From Gordonia oryzae (GTDB taxonomy: Bacteria > Actinomycetota > Actinomycetes > Mycobacteriales > Mycobacteriaceae): a stretch of DNA of 64,000 nucleotides. Positions 7,484 to 16,416 of this stretch are shown in pieces. Under the pieces are notes generated by a model. The model had not been told where the DNA came from, did not search any database, and saw only the letters and a program-made list of their open reading frames with translations. Each line of letters opens with the position of its first letter. Within the stretch, counting starts at the first letter, position 1. The position numbers and the translations under genes were made by a program. The stretch spans positions 229,521-293,520 of the forward strand of contig NZ_RKMH01000005.1 in NCBI RefSeq assembly GCF_003797185.1. The letters run 5' to 3'.

Positions 7484-8710
7484 ATGCGACGTCGAATGGC
7501 GACCGCAGCGATCGCGGTGACACTGACTGGAATCCTCGCAGTCTCAGCGTGTAGTAACAAGTCCACTGATTCTGGGTCCGGTGCGAGTGGCTCGTCGGCA
7601 AGTAATTCGGGTTTGACGATTTCGGCTCTCAACCAGATCAATACCCAGGGTAAAGAGGTTCCGCCGGCCGCGGAGTCGGCGGCCCTGAACCCGGCCCAGC
7701 CCGGCGGCGCCAAGTGCGATCCGTCGACCATCGCCATGGCCGGAGCCCTCACCGGCTCCAACGCGGCACTCGGTATCAACATCGTCAACGGTGCGCAGCT
7801 CGCCGTCGATCAGCACAACAAGGCGAATCCCGACTGCAAGATCACCTTGAAGCGCTTCGACACCGAGGGAGACCCGCAGAAGGCCACCCAGGTCGCCCCG
7901 CAGATCACCAACGACAACTCGATCATCGGTTTGATCGGTCCGGCGTTCTCGGGTGAGACCAAGGCCACCGGCAGCATCTTCAATCAGGCCGGTCTGGTGT
8001 CGGTCACCGCCTCGGCCACCAATGCCGCGCTGACACGGAACGGCTGGAAGACCTTCTTCCGCGGGCTGGCCAATGACGACTCTCAGGGTGCGGCGGTCGG
8101 CAAGTATCTGACCAACTCGCTGGGCAAGAAGAAGGTCTGTGTCATCGAGGACGACAGCGCCTACGGTGTCGGCCTGGCCGCGGTGGTGACCAAGTCACTC
8201 GGCTCGGCTGCCGATTCGAACTGCTCGGGCAAGGTCAAGACCGGTGAGCGCGACTTCTCCGCGATCATCTCAAAGGTGACCAACGCCAGTCCCGACGCCG
8301 TGTTCTACGCCGGGTACTACGCCGAGGCAGCGCCGTTGGCTCAGCAGCTGAAGTCGGCCGCACCCAATGTGACCTTCGCGTCCGGTGATGGCACGAACGA
8401 TCCGCAATTTGTTGCCCAGGCCGGAGATTCGGCCAAGGGTGCCTACCTGTCGTGCCCGTGTGGTCCGGCGCCGGCAACGCTGGCCAAGGAGTACCAGGCG
8501 GCGTTCAACCAGGCCTCCGGCGTCTACTCGGTGCAGGCCTACGACATCGCCTCGATCATGATGAAGGGCATCGAAAAGGGCAACACCACCCGATCGAAGT
8601 TGCTGGAGTTCATCCGGACCTACAAGGGTCAGGGTCTGGCCGGCCCGTACTCGTGGACACCGGACGGCGAGCTCTCCTCGTCCCTGATCTGGGTCTACCA
8701 GGTCAAGTAA
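7484..8710 (+). CDS. livK: Branched-chain amino-acid ABC substrate-binding lipoprotein
   Basis: A 408-residue periplasmic-type binding protein of the Leu/Ile/Val family that delivers ligand to LivHM. A lipoprotein signal peptide is clear: basic MRRRM, a hydrophobic stretch, then LAVSAC with lipidated Cys23. A Ser/Gly-rich linker leads into the type I periplasmic-binding fold (IAMAGALTGSNAALGINIVN, IIGLIGPAFSGETKAT). ATG at 7484 has GAGAGG upstream. A 7-bp GC palindrome at 7446-7460 lies in the leader. It is the first gene of livKHMGF, and a strong hairpin separates it from livH. Amide- or urea-binding relatives share this fold, so the ligand is inferred. Confidence 0.88.
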   Translation: MRRRMATAAIAVTLTGILAVSACSNKSTDSGSGASGSSASNSGLTISALNQINTQGKEVPPAAESAALNPAQPGGAKCDPSTIAMAGALTGSNAALGINIVNGAQLAVDQHNKANPDCKITLKRFDTEGDPQKATQVAPQITNDNSIIGLIGPAFSGETKATGSIFNQAGLVSVTASATNAALTRNGWKTFFRGLANDDSQGAAVGKYLTNSLGKKKVCVIEDDSAYGVGLAAVVTKSLGSAADSNCSGKVKTGERDFSAIISKVTNASPDAVFYAGYYAEAAPLAQQLKSAAPNVTFASGDGTNDPQFVAQAGDSAKGAYLSCPCGPAPATLAKEYQAAFNQASGVYSVQAYDIASIMMKGIEKGNTTRSKLLEFIRTYKGQGLAGPYSWTPDGELSSSLIWVYQVK

Positions 8711-8723
8711 GTCCTACACATCC

Positions 8724-8760
8724 GGTGCGCCCGGCCACCGTCCGGTGGTCCGGGCGCACC
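8724..8760 (+). terminator. Hairpin between livK and livH
   Basis: Near-perfect 16-bp arms (GGTGCGCCCGGCCACC and its complement with one bulged T) around a 4-nt loop, with no T-tract. It could protect the 3' end of livK mRNA or partly terminate, raising binding-protein levels over the membrane parts. Confidence 0.55.
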
Positions 8761-8798
8761 GCGTGTTGCTGCTCTCATCCGGCTGAAGGGGAGGAAAC

Positions 8799-9845
8799 GT
8801 GAGCACACTCTTCGCGGCGGCCCAGACGACCACCGACGTGGCGTCGACCATCGGCTTCGACGTCCACTCGCTCGTCGACGGTTTCTGGGGTCTGACCATC
8901 GAGGGATTGACCTATGGATCGGTGTATGCGCTTGTCGCAGTGGGTTACACACTGGTCTACGGCGTGTTGAGATTGATCAACTTCGCGCATTCCGAGGTGT
9001 TCATGCTTGGCATGTTCGGCACCTATATCGGCCTGCTCATCATGCGTTTTAGTCCGTCGGGCAACGTCTACGCCGAGGGCACGCTGATGACCGTGGTGTA
9101 TCTCGCGCTAGCGGGACTGTGCGGCATGGTCGTGGCCGGCGGTGCCGCCGTCGGATTGGAGTTCGTCGCCTATCGACCACTTCGACGCCGCAACGCCAAA
9201 CCACTGGCGTTCCTCATCACCGCCATCGGCATGTCGTTCGTGCTCCAGGAGTTCGTGCACTACGTGCTACCCAAGGTGCCGGTGGACCCGCCGCTCGGGG
9301 GCTCCAGCGCGCAGCCGACGATCCAGCTGGTCCAGGCCGTCGAGGAGTTCACCATCTTCGGTGCGCCGGTCACCAACCTCACGATGGTGATCATCCTGTC
9401 GGCGATCGCGTTGGCGCTCGGCACTGATTTCATGATCAACAAGACGCGGTTGGGACGCGGTATCCGGTCGGTGGCCCAGGACCCGGACGCGGCCCTGCTC
9501 ATGGGGGTCTCGCGGGAGCGAATCATTCTGGTCACCTTCTTGATCGGCGGCCTGCTCGCCGGCGCCGCGGCACTGCTCTACACCCTGCGTGTGCCGAACG
9601 GAATCATCTTCAACGGCGGATTCATCTTGGGCATCAAAGCGTTCTGCGCGGCGGTGCTCGGTGGCATCGGCAACGTGCGCGGCGCGCTTCTCGGCGGGCT
9701 GCTGCTCGGGGTGATGGAGAACTACGGATCGGTGGTCCTCGGCAACCAGTGGAAAGACGTGGTGGCCTTCGCCTTGCTGATCCTGGTGCTCATGTTCCGT
9801 CCGACGGGCATCCTGGGAGAGAAGCTCGGAAAGGCCAGGGTATGA
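8799..9845 (+). CDS. livH: Branched-chain amino-acid ABC permease LivH
   Basis: A 348-residue inner-membrane permease of the LivH family, pairing with LivM to form the import channel. About eight hydrophobic segments are visible. Family signatures include the N-terminal GLTYGSVYALVAVGYTLVYG and the cytoplasmic loop with GRGIRSVAQDPDAALLMGV, which contacts the ATPases. Near the C-terminus is AVLGGIGNVRGALLGGLLLG. The length is somewhat above E. coli LivH because of an N-terminal extension of about 30 residues. GTG at 8799 follows GGGGAGGAAAC. Its stop overlaps the livM start in ATGA. Confidence 0.9.
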   Translation: MSTLFAAAQTTTDVASTIGFDVHSLVDGFWGLTIEGLTYGSVYALVAVGYTLVYGVLRLINFAHSEVFMLGMFGTYIGLLIMRFSPSGNVYAEGTLMTVVYLALAGLCGMVVAGGAAVGLEFVAYRPLRRRNAKPLAFLITAIGMSFVLQEFVHYVLPKVPVDPPLGGSSAQPTIQLVQAVEEFTIFGAPVTNLTMVIILSAIALALGTDFMINKTRLGRGIRSVAQDPDAALLMGVSRERIILVTFLIGGLLAGAAALLYTLRVPNGIIFNGGFILGIKAFCAAVLGGIGNVRGALLGGLLLGVMENYGSVVLGNQWKDVVAFALLILVLMFRPTGILGEKLGKARV

Positions 9846-11047
9846 CGACTGCACCGACATCGCTCACGTCGCCCGAACGCCATGGGCTGGGTGACGCCAT
9901 CCGAACCTGGTGGGAAGGCCTCCCGCGGGTCATGCAGTGGCTCGTCGGGGTTCCATTGATCATCCTGATCGCCCTCCTTCCCGTCATCAATCCACCGCTG
10001 ATCACCACGACTGCCACCAACTTCGGGGTGGTGATGGCGACCTTCGCGATGACCGCCCTGATCGCGGTCGGTCTCAACGTGGTGGTCGGGCAGACCGGTC
10101 TCCTCGACCTCGGATACGTCGGGTTCTACGCCGTCGGCGCTTACGTCGTCGCGCTGATGACCAGCCCGTCGAGTCCGTTGTGGGGCAGCACCGACCACGG
10201 GTTCTTCTCCGGTCCGTGGGCGTGGCTGGCGTGTGTGCCGCTCGCGATCATCATCACTGGGATCACCGGTGTCATCCTGGGCACGCCGACGCTGCGCGTG
10301 CGTGGCGACTACCTCGCGATCGTGACCCTCGGTTTCGGTGAGATCGTGCGGTTGCTCGCCGACAACCTCACCGACGTCACCAACGGTGCGACCGGCTTGC
10401 AGAGCGTGCTCTACCCGGAGATCGGCCGGTCCGCCGACAGCTCCGGTGGTGTGTTCTCCACTGCCAACAACACCTCTTCCCTGAACTACGGCGTGTGGTG
10501 GTATTGGCTTGGCATCGTTGCGGTGATCATCGTGCTCATCGTCATCGGTAACCTCGAACGCAGCAGGGTCGGTCGCTCCTGGGTGGCCATCCGCGAGGAC
10601 GAGGATGCTGCCGAGATCATGGGTGTGCCGACCTTCAAATACAAACTGTGGGCGTTCGTCATCGGAGCCGGGATCGGTGGTCTGTCCGGGGCGTTCTACG
10701 CCGGGCAGGTGCAGTACGTCGACCCCACGGCATTCACCGTCATCAACTCGATGCTGTTCCTGTGTGCGGTGGTCCTCGGCGGACAGGGCAACAAGCTCGG
10801 CGTGATCGCCGGTGCATTCATCATCATCTACCTACCCGCCCGCGTGCAGGGCATCTCGGTGGGTGGAGAAGCATTGAGCGAGTACAAGTATCTGTTCTTC
10901 GGGGTTGCCCTCGTGGTGCTGATGATCTTCCGTCCACAGGGGCTCTTTCCGGCACGCGCCCGGCTGATCACGTTTGGACGCCAGGTGTACACCGCGATCC
11001 GACGCACCCCCAAACCGGCGCCGTCGACCGAGGAGGCCGCCGCATGA
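9842..11047 (+). CDS. livM: Branched-chain amino-acid ABC permease LivM
   Basis: A 401-residue membrane permease, partner of LivH. The family core begins after about 50 residues, with NVVVGQTGLLDLGYVGFYAV, then TPTLRVRGDYLAIVTLGFGE, and the ATPase-contact loop GRSWVAIREDEDAAEIMGVP. The start is ATG at 9842, overlapping the livH stop as ATGA. The longer upstream frame from 9749 lies inside livH and is rejected. The C-terminal cytoplasmic tail is rich in Pro, Ala and Glu. It is coupled by another ATGA to livG. Confidence 0.92.
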   Translation: MTTAPTSLTSPERHGLGDAIRTWWEGLPRVMQWLVGVPLIILIALLPVINPPLITTTATNFGVVMATFAMTALIAVGLNVVVGQTGLLDLGYVGFYAVGAYVVALMTSPSSPLWGSTDHGFFSGPWAWLACVPLAIIITGITGVILGTPTLRVRGDYLAIVTLGFGEIVRLLADNLTDVTNGATGLQSVLYPEIGRSADSSGGVFSTANNTSSLNYGVWWYWLGIVAVIIVLIVIGNLERSRVGRSWVAIREDEDAAEIMGVPTFKYKLWAFVIGAGIGGLSGAFYAGQVQYVDPTAFTVINSMLFLCAVVLGGQGNKLGVIAGAFIIIYLPARVQGISVGGEALSEYKYLFFGVALVVLMIFRPQGLFPARARLITFGRQVYTAIRRTPKPAPSTEEAAA

Positions 11048-12021
11048 GTCACCGCATGCCCGACGAGCCGAGCCCGGCATCCGGTGCGCCGGACCTCACC
11101 AAGCAGATCGCCGAGGTGCGCGCAGATCCCGAGGCGACCACCCTGGTCAATCCGACTCAGATCGACCCGGATCTGACTGATCCCGTGGCGGTAGCCGAAG
11201 CCGTTGCACCGCAACGCGACATCGCGGTCGACAAGGGTGAAACCCTACTCAAGGTGGAGGGCCTGACCGTCGAATTCGGCGGCTTGGCCGCCCTCGACGA
11301 CGTCAGTTTCGAGATCCGCCGCGGCGAGATCCTCGGCCTCATCGGACCGAACGGTGCGGGTAAGACGACCTGCTTCAACGCGATCACCGGGGTGTATCGA
11401 CCCACCCGTGGCACGGTCACCTTCGACAATGCGCCGTTGGGAAAGCTCAAGCAGCACAAGATCACCCGTCGAGGGATAGCCCGCACCTTCCAGAACGTCC
11501 GGCTCTGGGGAGAGATGACCGCGCTGGAGAATGTCTGCGTGGGCACCGATGCGCGCCACAAGACCTCGGTGTTCGGCGGCATCCTGCGGACACCCCGGCA
11601 CTACCGGGAAGAGCGTGACGCGGTGGATCGCGGGATGGCGCTGCTGGAGTTCGTCGGGATCGGTCCACGCGCGGCGGAAAAGGCATCCAACCTTCCCTAC
11701 GGCGATCAGCGTCGACTCGAGATCGCGCGAGCACTGGCCACCGAACCGAAACTCTTGTGCCTTGACGAACCCGCCGCAGGCTTCAACCCCAGCGAGAAGA
11801 CCGCACTGATGGGCCTGATCCAGAAGATCCGACAGGACGGGTACACGATCCTGCTCATCGAGCACGACATGCGACTGGTCATGGGCGTCACCGACCGGAT
11901 CGTGGTGCTCGAGTTCGGCCGCAAGATCGCCGAAGGGTCACCCAAAGACGTCCGCGACAATCCGGCGGTGATCGCCGCCTACCTGGGGGTACCCGATGAC
12001 CAAATCGACGAACATGTCTGA
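11044..12021 (+). CDS. livG: Branched-chain amino-acid ABC ATPase LivG
   Basis: A 325-residue ATPase of the LivG type that powers import with LivF. Walker A is [10 protein letters not shown]; the signature region is degenerate, [16 protein letters not shown], as usual in LivG; Walker B is [10 protein letters not shown] and the switch histidine is in [10 protein letters not shown]. About 70 residues precede the ABC domain, longer than E. coli LivG, and look unstructured (Pro/Asp/Thr-rich). ATG at 11044 overlaps the livM stop. The C-terminus overlaps livF by 26 nt, so translation of the two is probably linked. Confidence 0.92.
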   Translation: MSHRMPDEPSPASGAPDLTKQIAEVRADPEATTLVNPTQIDPDLTDPVAVAEAVAPQRDIAVDKGETLLKVEGLTVEFGGLAALDDVSFEIRRGEILGLIGPNGAGKTTCFNAITGVYRPTRGTVTFDNAPLGKLKQHKITRRGIARTFQNVRLWGEMTALENVCVGTDARHKTSVFGGILRTPRHYREERDAVDRGMALLEFVGIGPRAAEKASNLPYGDQRRLEIARALATEPKLLCLDEPAAGFNPSEKTALMGLIQKIRQDGYTILLIEHDMRLVMGVTDRIVVLEFGRKIAEGSPKDVRDNPAVIAAYLGVPDDQIDEHV

Positions 12022-12814
12022 GCCGTTCGAATTTGCAGCGAGAGGTGCACCACGAGAGTCGGGGCAGTCGGTGTCCGGGAAATCGGTGTCGGTACCGCCG
12101 GTTCTCGAACTCACCGACGTCGTCATCCACTATGGACGTGTCCAGGCGCTGCACGGCATCTCGTTGCGGGTCGAGGCGGGTGAACTCGTGACGCTGCTCG
12201 GCGCCAACGGTGCGGGCAAGTCGACGACGATGCGTGGGATCTCCGGACTGAACAAGCTGACACAGGGTGACATTCGCTTCAACGGAGAGTCGATCACCCG
12301 CCTCGCACCACACGAGCGGGTCAAACGCGGCATCATCCAGGTTCCGGAGGGACGGCGTATCTTCCCGGGGATGACGGTCCTCGAGAACCTCGACATGGGT
12401 TGCTACGGGCGGAAATTCGAGAACAAGACGGCCTACAACGAGGCCCTGGAGCATGTGTTCGAGGTGTTTCCGCGGCTTGGTGAACGCCGAAAGCAATTCG
12501 GCGGAACGATGTCCGGTGGTGAGCAGCAGATGCTGGCCATCGGGCGCGCGCTGATGGCGCGGCCCAAGCTGCTGCTGCTGGACGAACCGTCGATGGGGCT
12601 GGCGCCCATGGTGATCCAACAAATCTTCCGGATCATCGGACAGATCAACAGTGAGGGCACGACGATCCTGCTGGTCGAACAGAACGCGCAGCAGGCACTG
12701 AGCCGATCCGACCGCGGCTACATCCTCGAAACCGGATTGATCACCAAGGAGGGGGCAGGCAAGGATCTGCTCGTCGACGACGCCGTGCGCGAGGCCTACC
12801 TCGGCGTTGCCTGA
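11996..12814 (+). CDS. livF: Branched-chain amino-acid ABC ATPase LivF
   Basis: A 272-residue ATPase of the LivF type. Walker A is GANGAGKSTT, the signature TMSGGEQQMLAIGRAL, Walker B LLLLDEPSMGLAP, and the LivF hallmark PEGRRIFPGMTVLENL is present. A 35-residue tail precedes the domain. ATG at 11996 lies inside the livG end; ATG at 12014 is a plausible later start and gives a length nearer the family norm. It is the last gene of the liv operon. Confidence 0.92.
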   Translation: MTKSTNMSEPFEFAARGAPRESGQSVSGKSVSVPPVLELTDVVIHYGRVQALHGISLRVEAGELVTLLGANGAGKSTTMRGISGLNKLTQGDIRFNGESITRLAPHERVKRGIIQVPEGRRIFPGMTVLENLDMGCYGRKFENKTAYNEALEHVFEVFPRLGERRKQFGGTMSGGEQQMLAIGRALMARPKLLLLDEPSMGLAPMVIQQIFRIIGQINSEGTTILLVEQNAQQALSRSDRGYILETGLITKEGAGKDLLVDDAVREAYLGVA

Positions 12815-12850
12815 GCCCGATTCGCCTCGGCCCGCACGGAGAGTCGGGAC

Positions 12851-13092
12851 ATGACCGACACGACGGTTGTTTCCACCCGCGATCTCGATGTGACCAGTGA
12901 GCTTCTGGCGCACGAGTTCATCGACGATCCGGTCACGCGCTGGATAGAGAGTGGATCCGCGTGGCGACGTGCAGATGTTCTGCACCCTGGTCCGGTGGAC
13001 GCCACCCAGCGATGTGGGAGCCGGACCTCGCGGTACGTGCCGCAGGGCCGGGCGGGGTCGCGGGCGGCGAAGGTCTGTCAGGGGTCGCCACT
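12851..13092 (+). pseudogene. Truncated, frameshifted GNAT acetyltransferase
   Basis: The frame from ATG at 12851 gives a GNAT-like N-terminus (TSELLAHEFIDDPVTRWIE). The expected continuation MFCTLVRWTPP then appears in another frame near 12973-13005, and AMWEPDLAVRAAGPGG in a third near 13008-13055. This order matches the start of small actinobacterial N-acetyltransferases. The acetyl-CoA-binding half is missing, and the sequence ends at the polA promoter. At least two frameshifts plus a 3' deletion are needed, so no working enzyme is expected. Confidence 0.55.
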
Positions 13093-13097
13093 AGACT
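13092..13097 (+). promoter_or_regulatory. -10 box for leaderless polA mRNA
   Basis: TAGACT lies 7 nt before the GTG at 13105. With no ribosome binding site in the gap, a leaderless message is likely. This also fixes the polA start. Confidence 0.55.
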
Positions 13098-13104
13098 CGT
13101 CCGG

Positions 13105-15846
13105 GTGAGTCCCGCGAAGAGTTCGACCGCCACCCGAGGCAAGACCAAGGCCGGCACCCAGCCGACGCTGATGCTTCTCGACGGGCATTCCCTGGCCTAC
13201 CGGGCGTTCTTCGCGCTGCCGGCCGAGAACTTCAAGACCGAGACCGGTCAGCACACCAATGCGGTGTACGGCTTCACCTCGATGCTCATCAACCTGTTAC
13301 GCGACGAGGAGCCGACCCACATTGCCGCGGCGTTCGACGTCTCCCGGAAAACCTTCCGCTCGGAGATGTACCCGGAGTACAAGGCGCAGCGGTCGAAGTC
13401 GCCCGACGAGTTCAACGGCCAGGTCGATGTCACCAAGGAAGTGCTCGATGCGCTAGGGATCGGTGTGTTCGCCATCGACGGCTACGAGGCCGATGACATC
13501 ATCGCCACGCTCGCCACCCAGGCCGAGGCACAGGGCTTCAAGGTCCTCGTCGTCACCGGCGACCGCGACTCGCTGCAGCTGGTCGACGACGCGGTGACCG
13601 TCCTCTACCCGCGCAAGGGTGTCTCCGACCTGACCCGCTTCACCCCGGAAGAGGTCGAGAAGAAGTACGGGCTGACGCCATCGCAGTACCCCGATTACGC
13701 TGCGCTACGCGGGGATCCGAGTGACAATCTCCCGGGTATCCCGGGTGTGGGGGAGAAGACGGCATCGAAGTGGATTCGGGAATACGGTTCACTGGCCTCC
13801 CTCGTTGATCACGTGGATCAGATCAAGGGCAAGGTCGGCGACGCCTTGCGGGCCAATCTCGCGTCGGTGCAGACCAATCGTCAACTCACCGAACTCATCC
13901 GAGACATGGCACTGCCGGCTGGGCCCGACGACCTGGCCCGGGTCGGCTGGGATCGTGACCGCATCCACCAGTTGTTCGACGATCTCGAGTTCCGAGTGCT
14001 GCGGGATCGGTTGTTCTCCACGCTCAGCTCGGTCGAGCCGGAGGCAGAAGCGGGCTTCGATCTCGACGGTTCGGTGCTGGCGGCTGGACAGATCGTCGGC
14101 TGGCTCGACGATCACGCACGCACCGGACGCACCGGGCTGACCGTGACCGCGCCACACACGGTTGTGGGTGCCGACATCAGCGGGATCGCTCTGGCCGCAG
14201 CAGACGGAGTGTCGGCGTATGTCGACATCACCCAGCTCGACCCGGCCGACGAGAAGGCACTCGGGGGCTGGCTGGCCGACCCCGACACGCCCAAAGCCCT
14301 GCACGAAACCAAATGGGCGATCCACGCGCTGCGCTCGCGCGGTTGGAGGCTGCGCGGCGTCACCAGCGACACCGCGCTGGCCGCCTATCTGGTGCGCCCC
14401 GGCCAACGCTCGTTCAACCTCGACGATTTGGCTTTGCGCTATCTGCGTCGAGAGCTTCGCGCCGACGACGGTGCAGGCAACGATCAGCTCTCGCTGCTCG
14501 ACGAGGACGGTGGGTCGGCCCAACAGGCCGAACAGCACATGCTCGAGGCGCGTGCAGTCGCCGAACTCGCCGACACCCTTGACACCGAACTCGATCGCAT
14601 CGATTCGCGGCCCCTGTTGACCGAAATGGAACTGCCGCTGCTGTTTGTCCTGTCGGATCTGGAGGCCGCAGGGATCGCGGTCGACGTCGATCACTTCGCC
14701 ACCCTGGAGGAAGGTTTCTCCGAACGCATCCGCGCCGCCGCGGAAGCGGCCTACGAGGTCATTGGAGAACAGATCAATCTCGGGTCGCCCAAACAGCTAC
14801 AGACGGTGCTGTTCGACAAACTCGAGATGCCCAAGACCAAGAAGACCAAAACCGGCTACACCACCGACGCCGATGCCTTGCAGATGCTGTACGAGAAGAC
14901 CGAGCATCCGTTCCTCGCGCATCTACTCGAGCATCGTGATGCCACCCGGCTGAAGGTCACCGTCGACGGGCTGCTGAAATCCGTCGCCGACGATGGCCGG
15001 ATCCACACGACCTTCAATCAGACCGTCGCGGCCACTGGACGACTGTCGTCGACCGAACCGAACCTGCAGAACATCCCTGTGCGCACCGAGGCCGGCCGCG
15101 AGATCCGTCATGGCTTCATCGTCGGCCGCGCCGAGGACGGGACGCCGTTCGACCATCTGATGACCGCCGACTACAGCCAGATCGAGATGCGCATCATGGC
15201 GCACCTGTCCGAGGACGCGGGGCTGATCGAGGCGTTCAATACCGGCGAGGATCTCCACAACTTCGTCGGGTCCCGCGCGTTCGGTGTGCCGATCGACGAG
15301 GTGACCACCGAAATGCGCCACCGCGTGAAGGCCATGTCGTACGGACTGGCCTACGGGCTCAGTGCTTTCGGGCTCGCAGCGCAGTTGCGGATCAGTCGCG
15401 ATGAGGCCAAGGAACAGATGGAGGCATACTTCGCCCGGTTCGGTGGGGTGCGTGACTACCTGCACAACGTCGTCGCCGAGGCGCGCCGAAACGAATACAC
15501 AGCAACATTGTTCGGTCGCCGACGCTATCTCCCCGATCTGAACAGCGACAACTGGCAGCGCCGCCAGGCAGCCGAACGCATGGCGCTCAACGCACCCATC
15601 CAGGGCACTGCCGCCGACATCATCAAGGTCGCGATGATCAACGTTCACCAGCGGCTCACCGCCGAGAAGTTGGGCTCGCGGATGTTGCTGCAGGTGCACG
15701 ACGAACTCGTCATCGAGGTCGCCGCCGGCGAGCGCGATCAGGTCGAGACCGTTGTCCGCGAAGAGATGGGCAACGCCATCACGCTGTCGGTGCCGTTGGA
15801 GGTATCGGTCGGCTATGGCCGGTCGTGGGATGACGCCGCCCACTGA
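13105..15846 (+). CDS. polA: DNA polymerase I
   Basis: A 913-residue DNA polymerase I for gap filling in repair and Okazaki fragment processing. The N-terminal 5'-3' exonuclease domain (to about 310) shows LMLLDGHSLAYRAFFALPAE, DGYEADDIIATLA and GDPSDNLPGIPGVGEKTA. The middle domain lacks the usual proofreading motifs, as in mycobacterial PolA. The polymerase domain has motif A DYSQIEMRIMAHLSED, motif B RVKAMSYGLAYGLSAFGLA and motif C LLQVHDELVIEV. The start is set at GTG 13105. The longer upstream frame runs through an acetyltransferase remnant and is rejected. The length agrees with mycobacterial PolA, about 904 residues. Confidence 0.95.
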   Translation: MSPAKSSTATRGKTKAGTQPTLMLLDGHSLAYRAFFALPAENFKTETGQHTNAVYGFTSMLINLLRDEEPTHIAAAFDVSRKTFRSEMYPEYKAQRSKSPDEFNGQVDVTKEVLDALGIGVFAIDGYEADDIIATLATQAEAQGFKVLVVTGDRDSLQLVDDAVTVLYPRKGVSDLTRFTPEEVEKKYGLTPSQYPDYAALRGDPSDNLPGIPGVGEKTASKWIREYGSLASLVDHVDQIKGKVGDALRANLASVQTNRQLTELIRDMALPAGPDDLARVGWDRDRIHQLFDDLEFRVLRDRLFSTLSSVEPEAEAGFDLDGSVLAAGQIVGWLDDHARTGRTGLTVTAPHTVVGADISGIALAAADGVSAYVDITQLDPADEKALGGWLADPDTPKALHETKWAIHALRSRGWRLRGVTSDTALAAYLVRPGQRSFNLDDLALRYLRRELRADDGAGNDQLSLLDEDGGSAQQAEQHMLEARAVAELADTLDTELDRIDSRPLLTEMELPLLFVLSDLEAAGIAVDVDHFATLEEGFSERIRAAAEAAYEVIGEQINLGSPKQLQTVLFDKLEMPKTKKTKTGYTTDADALQMLYEKTEHPFLAHLLEHRDATRLKVTVDGLLKSVADDGRIHTTFNQTVAATGRLSSTEPNLQNIPVRTEAGREIRHGFIVGRAEDGTPFDHLMTADYSQIEMRIMAHLSEDAGLIEAFNTGEDLHNFVGSRAFGVPIDEVTTEMRHRVKAMSYGLAYGLSAFGLAAQLRISRDEAKEQMEAYFARFGGVRDYLHNVVAEARRNEYTATLFGRRRYLPDLNSDNWQRRQAAERMALNAPIQGTAADIIKVAMINVHQRLTAEKLGSRMLLQVHDELVIEVAAGERDQVETVVREEMGNAITLSVPLEVSVGYGRSWDDAAH

Positions 15847-15893
15847 GGATCACCCTCCGACGATCCTGAGCAACCGACGATGCCGAGTGGCCC

Positions 15894-16406
15894 ATGTATG
15901 ACGACCGACGCTTGACCCGACCGCCGTGGGTGGTCCCGGTCGTGGTGGGTTGTGTCGTCGGTCTGATCATCGTCGCGGCGGTCATCGTGGGACTCACACT
16001 GTCTGGGGGTCCATGGAATACGGGTTCGAGTACGGCCGCAGACTCCACGGCGGCCCCGACGGTCGTCGTCACTGAGACGACGACCGAGTCGGCCACGCCC
16101 ACCGAGACCACCACCGGCGACAACACACAGGAGAACAGCGACCCGAGCGACACGCCGACCCCATCGCTTCCGGTTCCACCGGTCGCCGACACCGTTTGGT
16201 ACGCACAGTTCGGTGCGTTCGGCAGCTACCGGCGGGCCGAACAAGCCCGCGACAACCACTACGGCTCGTTGATCCTGCCCGGTGAGATGCTCGGATCGGG
16301 CAGTCGCTACGTGGTGGCGCGTCCTGCCGAATCGCGCGCTGACGCCGAAGACGTCTGCGCGCACTTCGACTCCGGAACATGCGTGGTCAAGCAACGCGTC
16401 GAGTGA
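15894..16406 (+). CDS. Membrane-anchored protein with SPOR-like C-terminus
   Basis: A 170-residue protein with three parts. A short cytoplasmic N-terminus leads to a transmembrane helix (about 13-38; VVPVVVGCVVGLIIVAAVIV). A low-complexity Thr/Glu/Ala/Pro linker follows (about 45-100). The extracytoplasmic C-terminal domain starts at VWYAQFGAFGSYRRAEQARD and continues with GSRYVVARPAESRADAEDVC; this resembles SPOR domains, which bind septal peptidoglycan. Two cysteines in the last 20 residues (AEDVCAHF, GTCVVKQ) could form a disulfide outside the cell. The start is ATG at 15894, or possibly an unseen later codon. Function is unproven; a cell-envelope or division role is inferred. Confidence 0.65.
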   Translation: MYDDRRLTRPPWVVPVVVGCVVGLIIVAAVIVGLTLSGGPWNTGSSTAADSTAAPTVVVTETTTESATPTETTTGDNTQENSDPSDTPTPSLPVPPVADTVWYAQFGAFGSYRRAEQARDNHYGSLILPGEMLGSGSRYVVARPAESRADAEDVCAHFDSGTCVVKQRVE

Positions 16407-16416
16407 CGGGGGTGGG

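Noticed and set aside
6622..7788. A 388-codon minus-strand frame opposite pdtaR and livK
   Set aside because: It crosses two well-supported genes on the other strand and shows the repetitive His/Arg/Leu composition of a shadow frame.
12961..13104. N-terminal extension of PolA by 48 residues
   Set aside because: The extra residues have no polymerase homology and include a piece of an acetyltransferase remnant; a -10 box sits just before the GTG at 13105.
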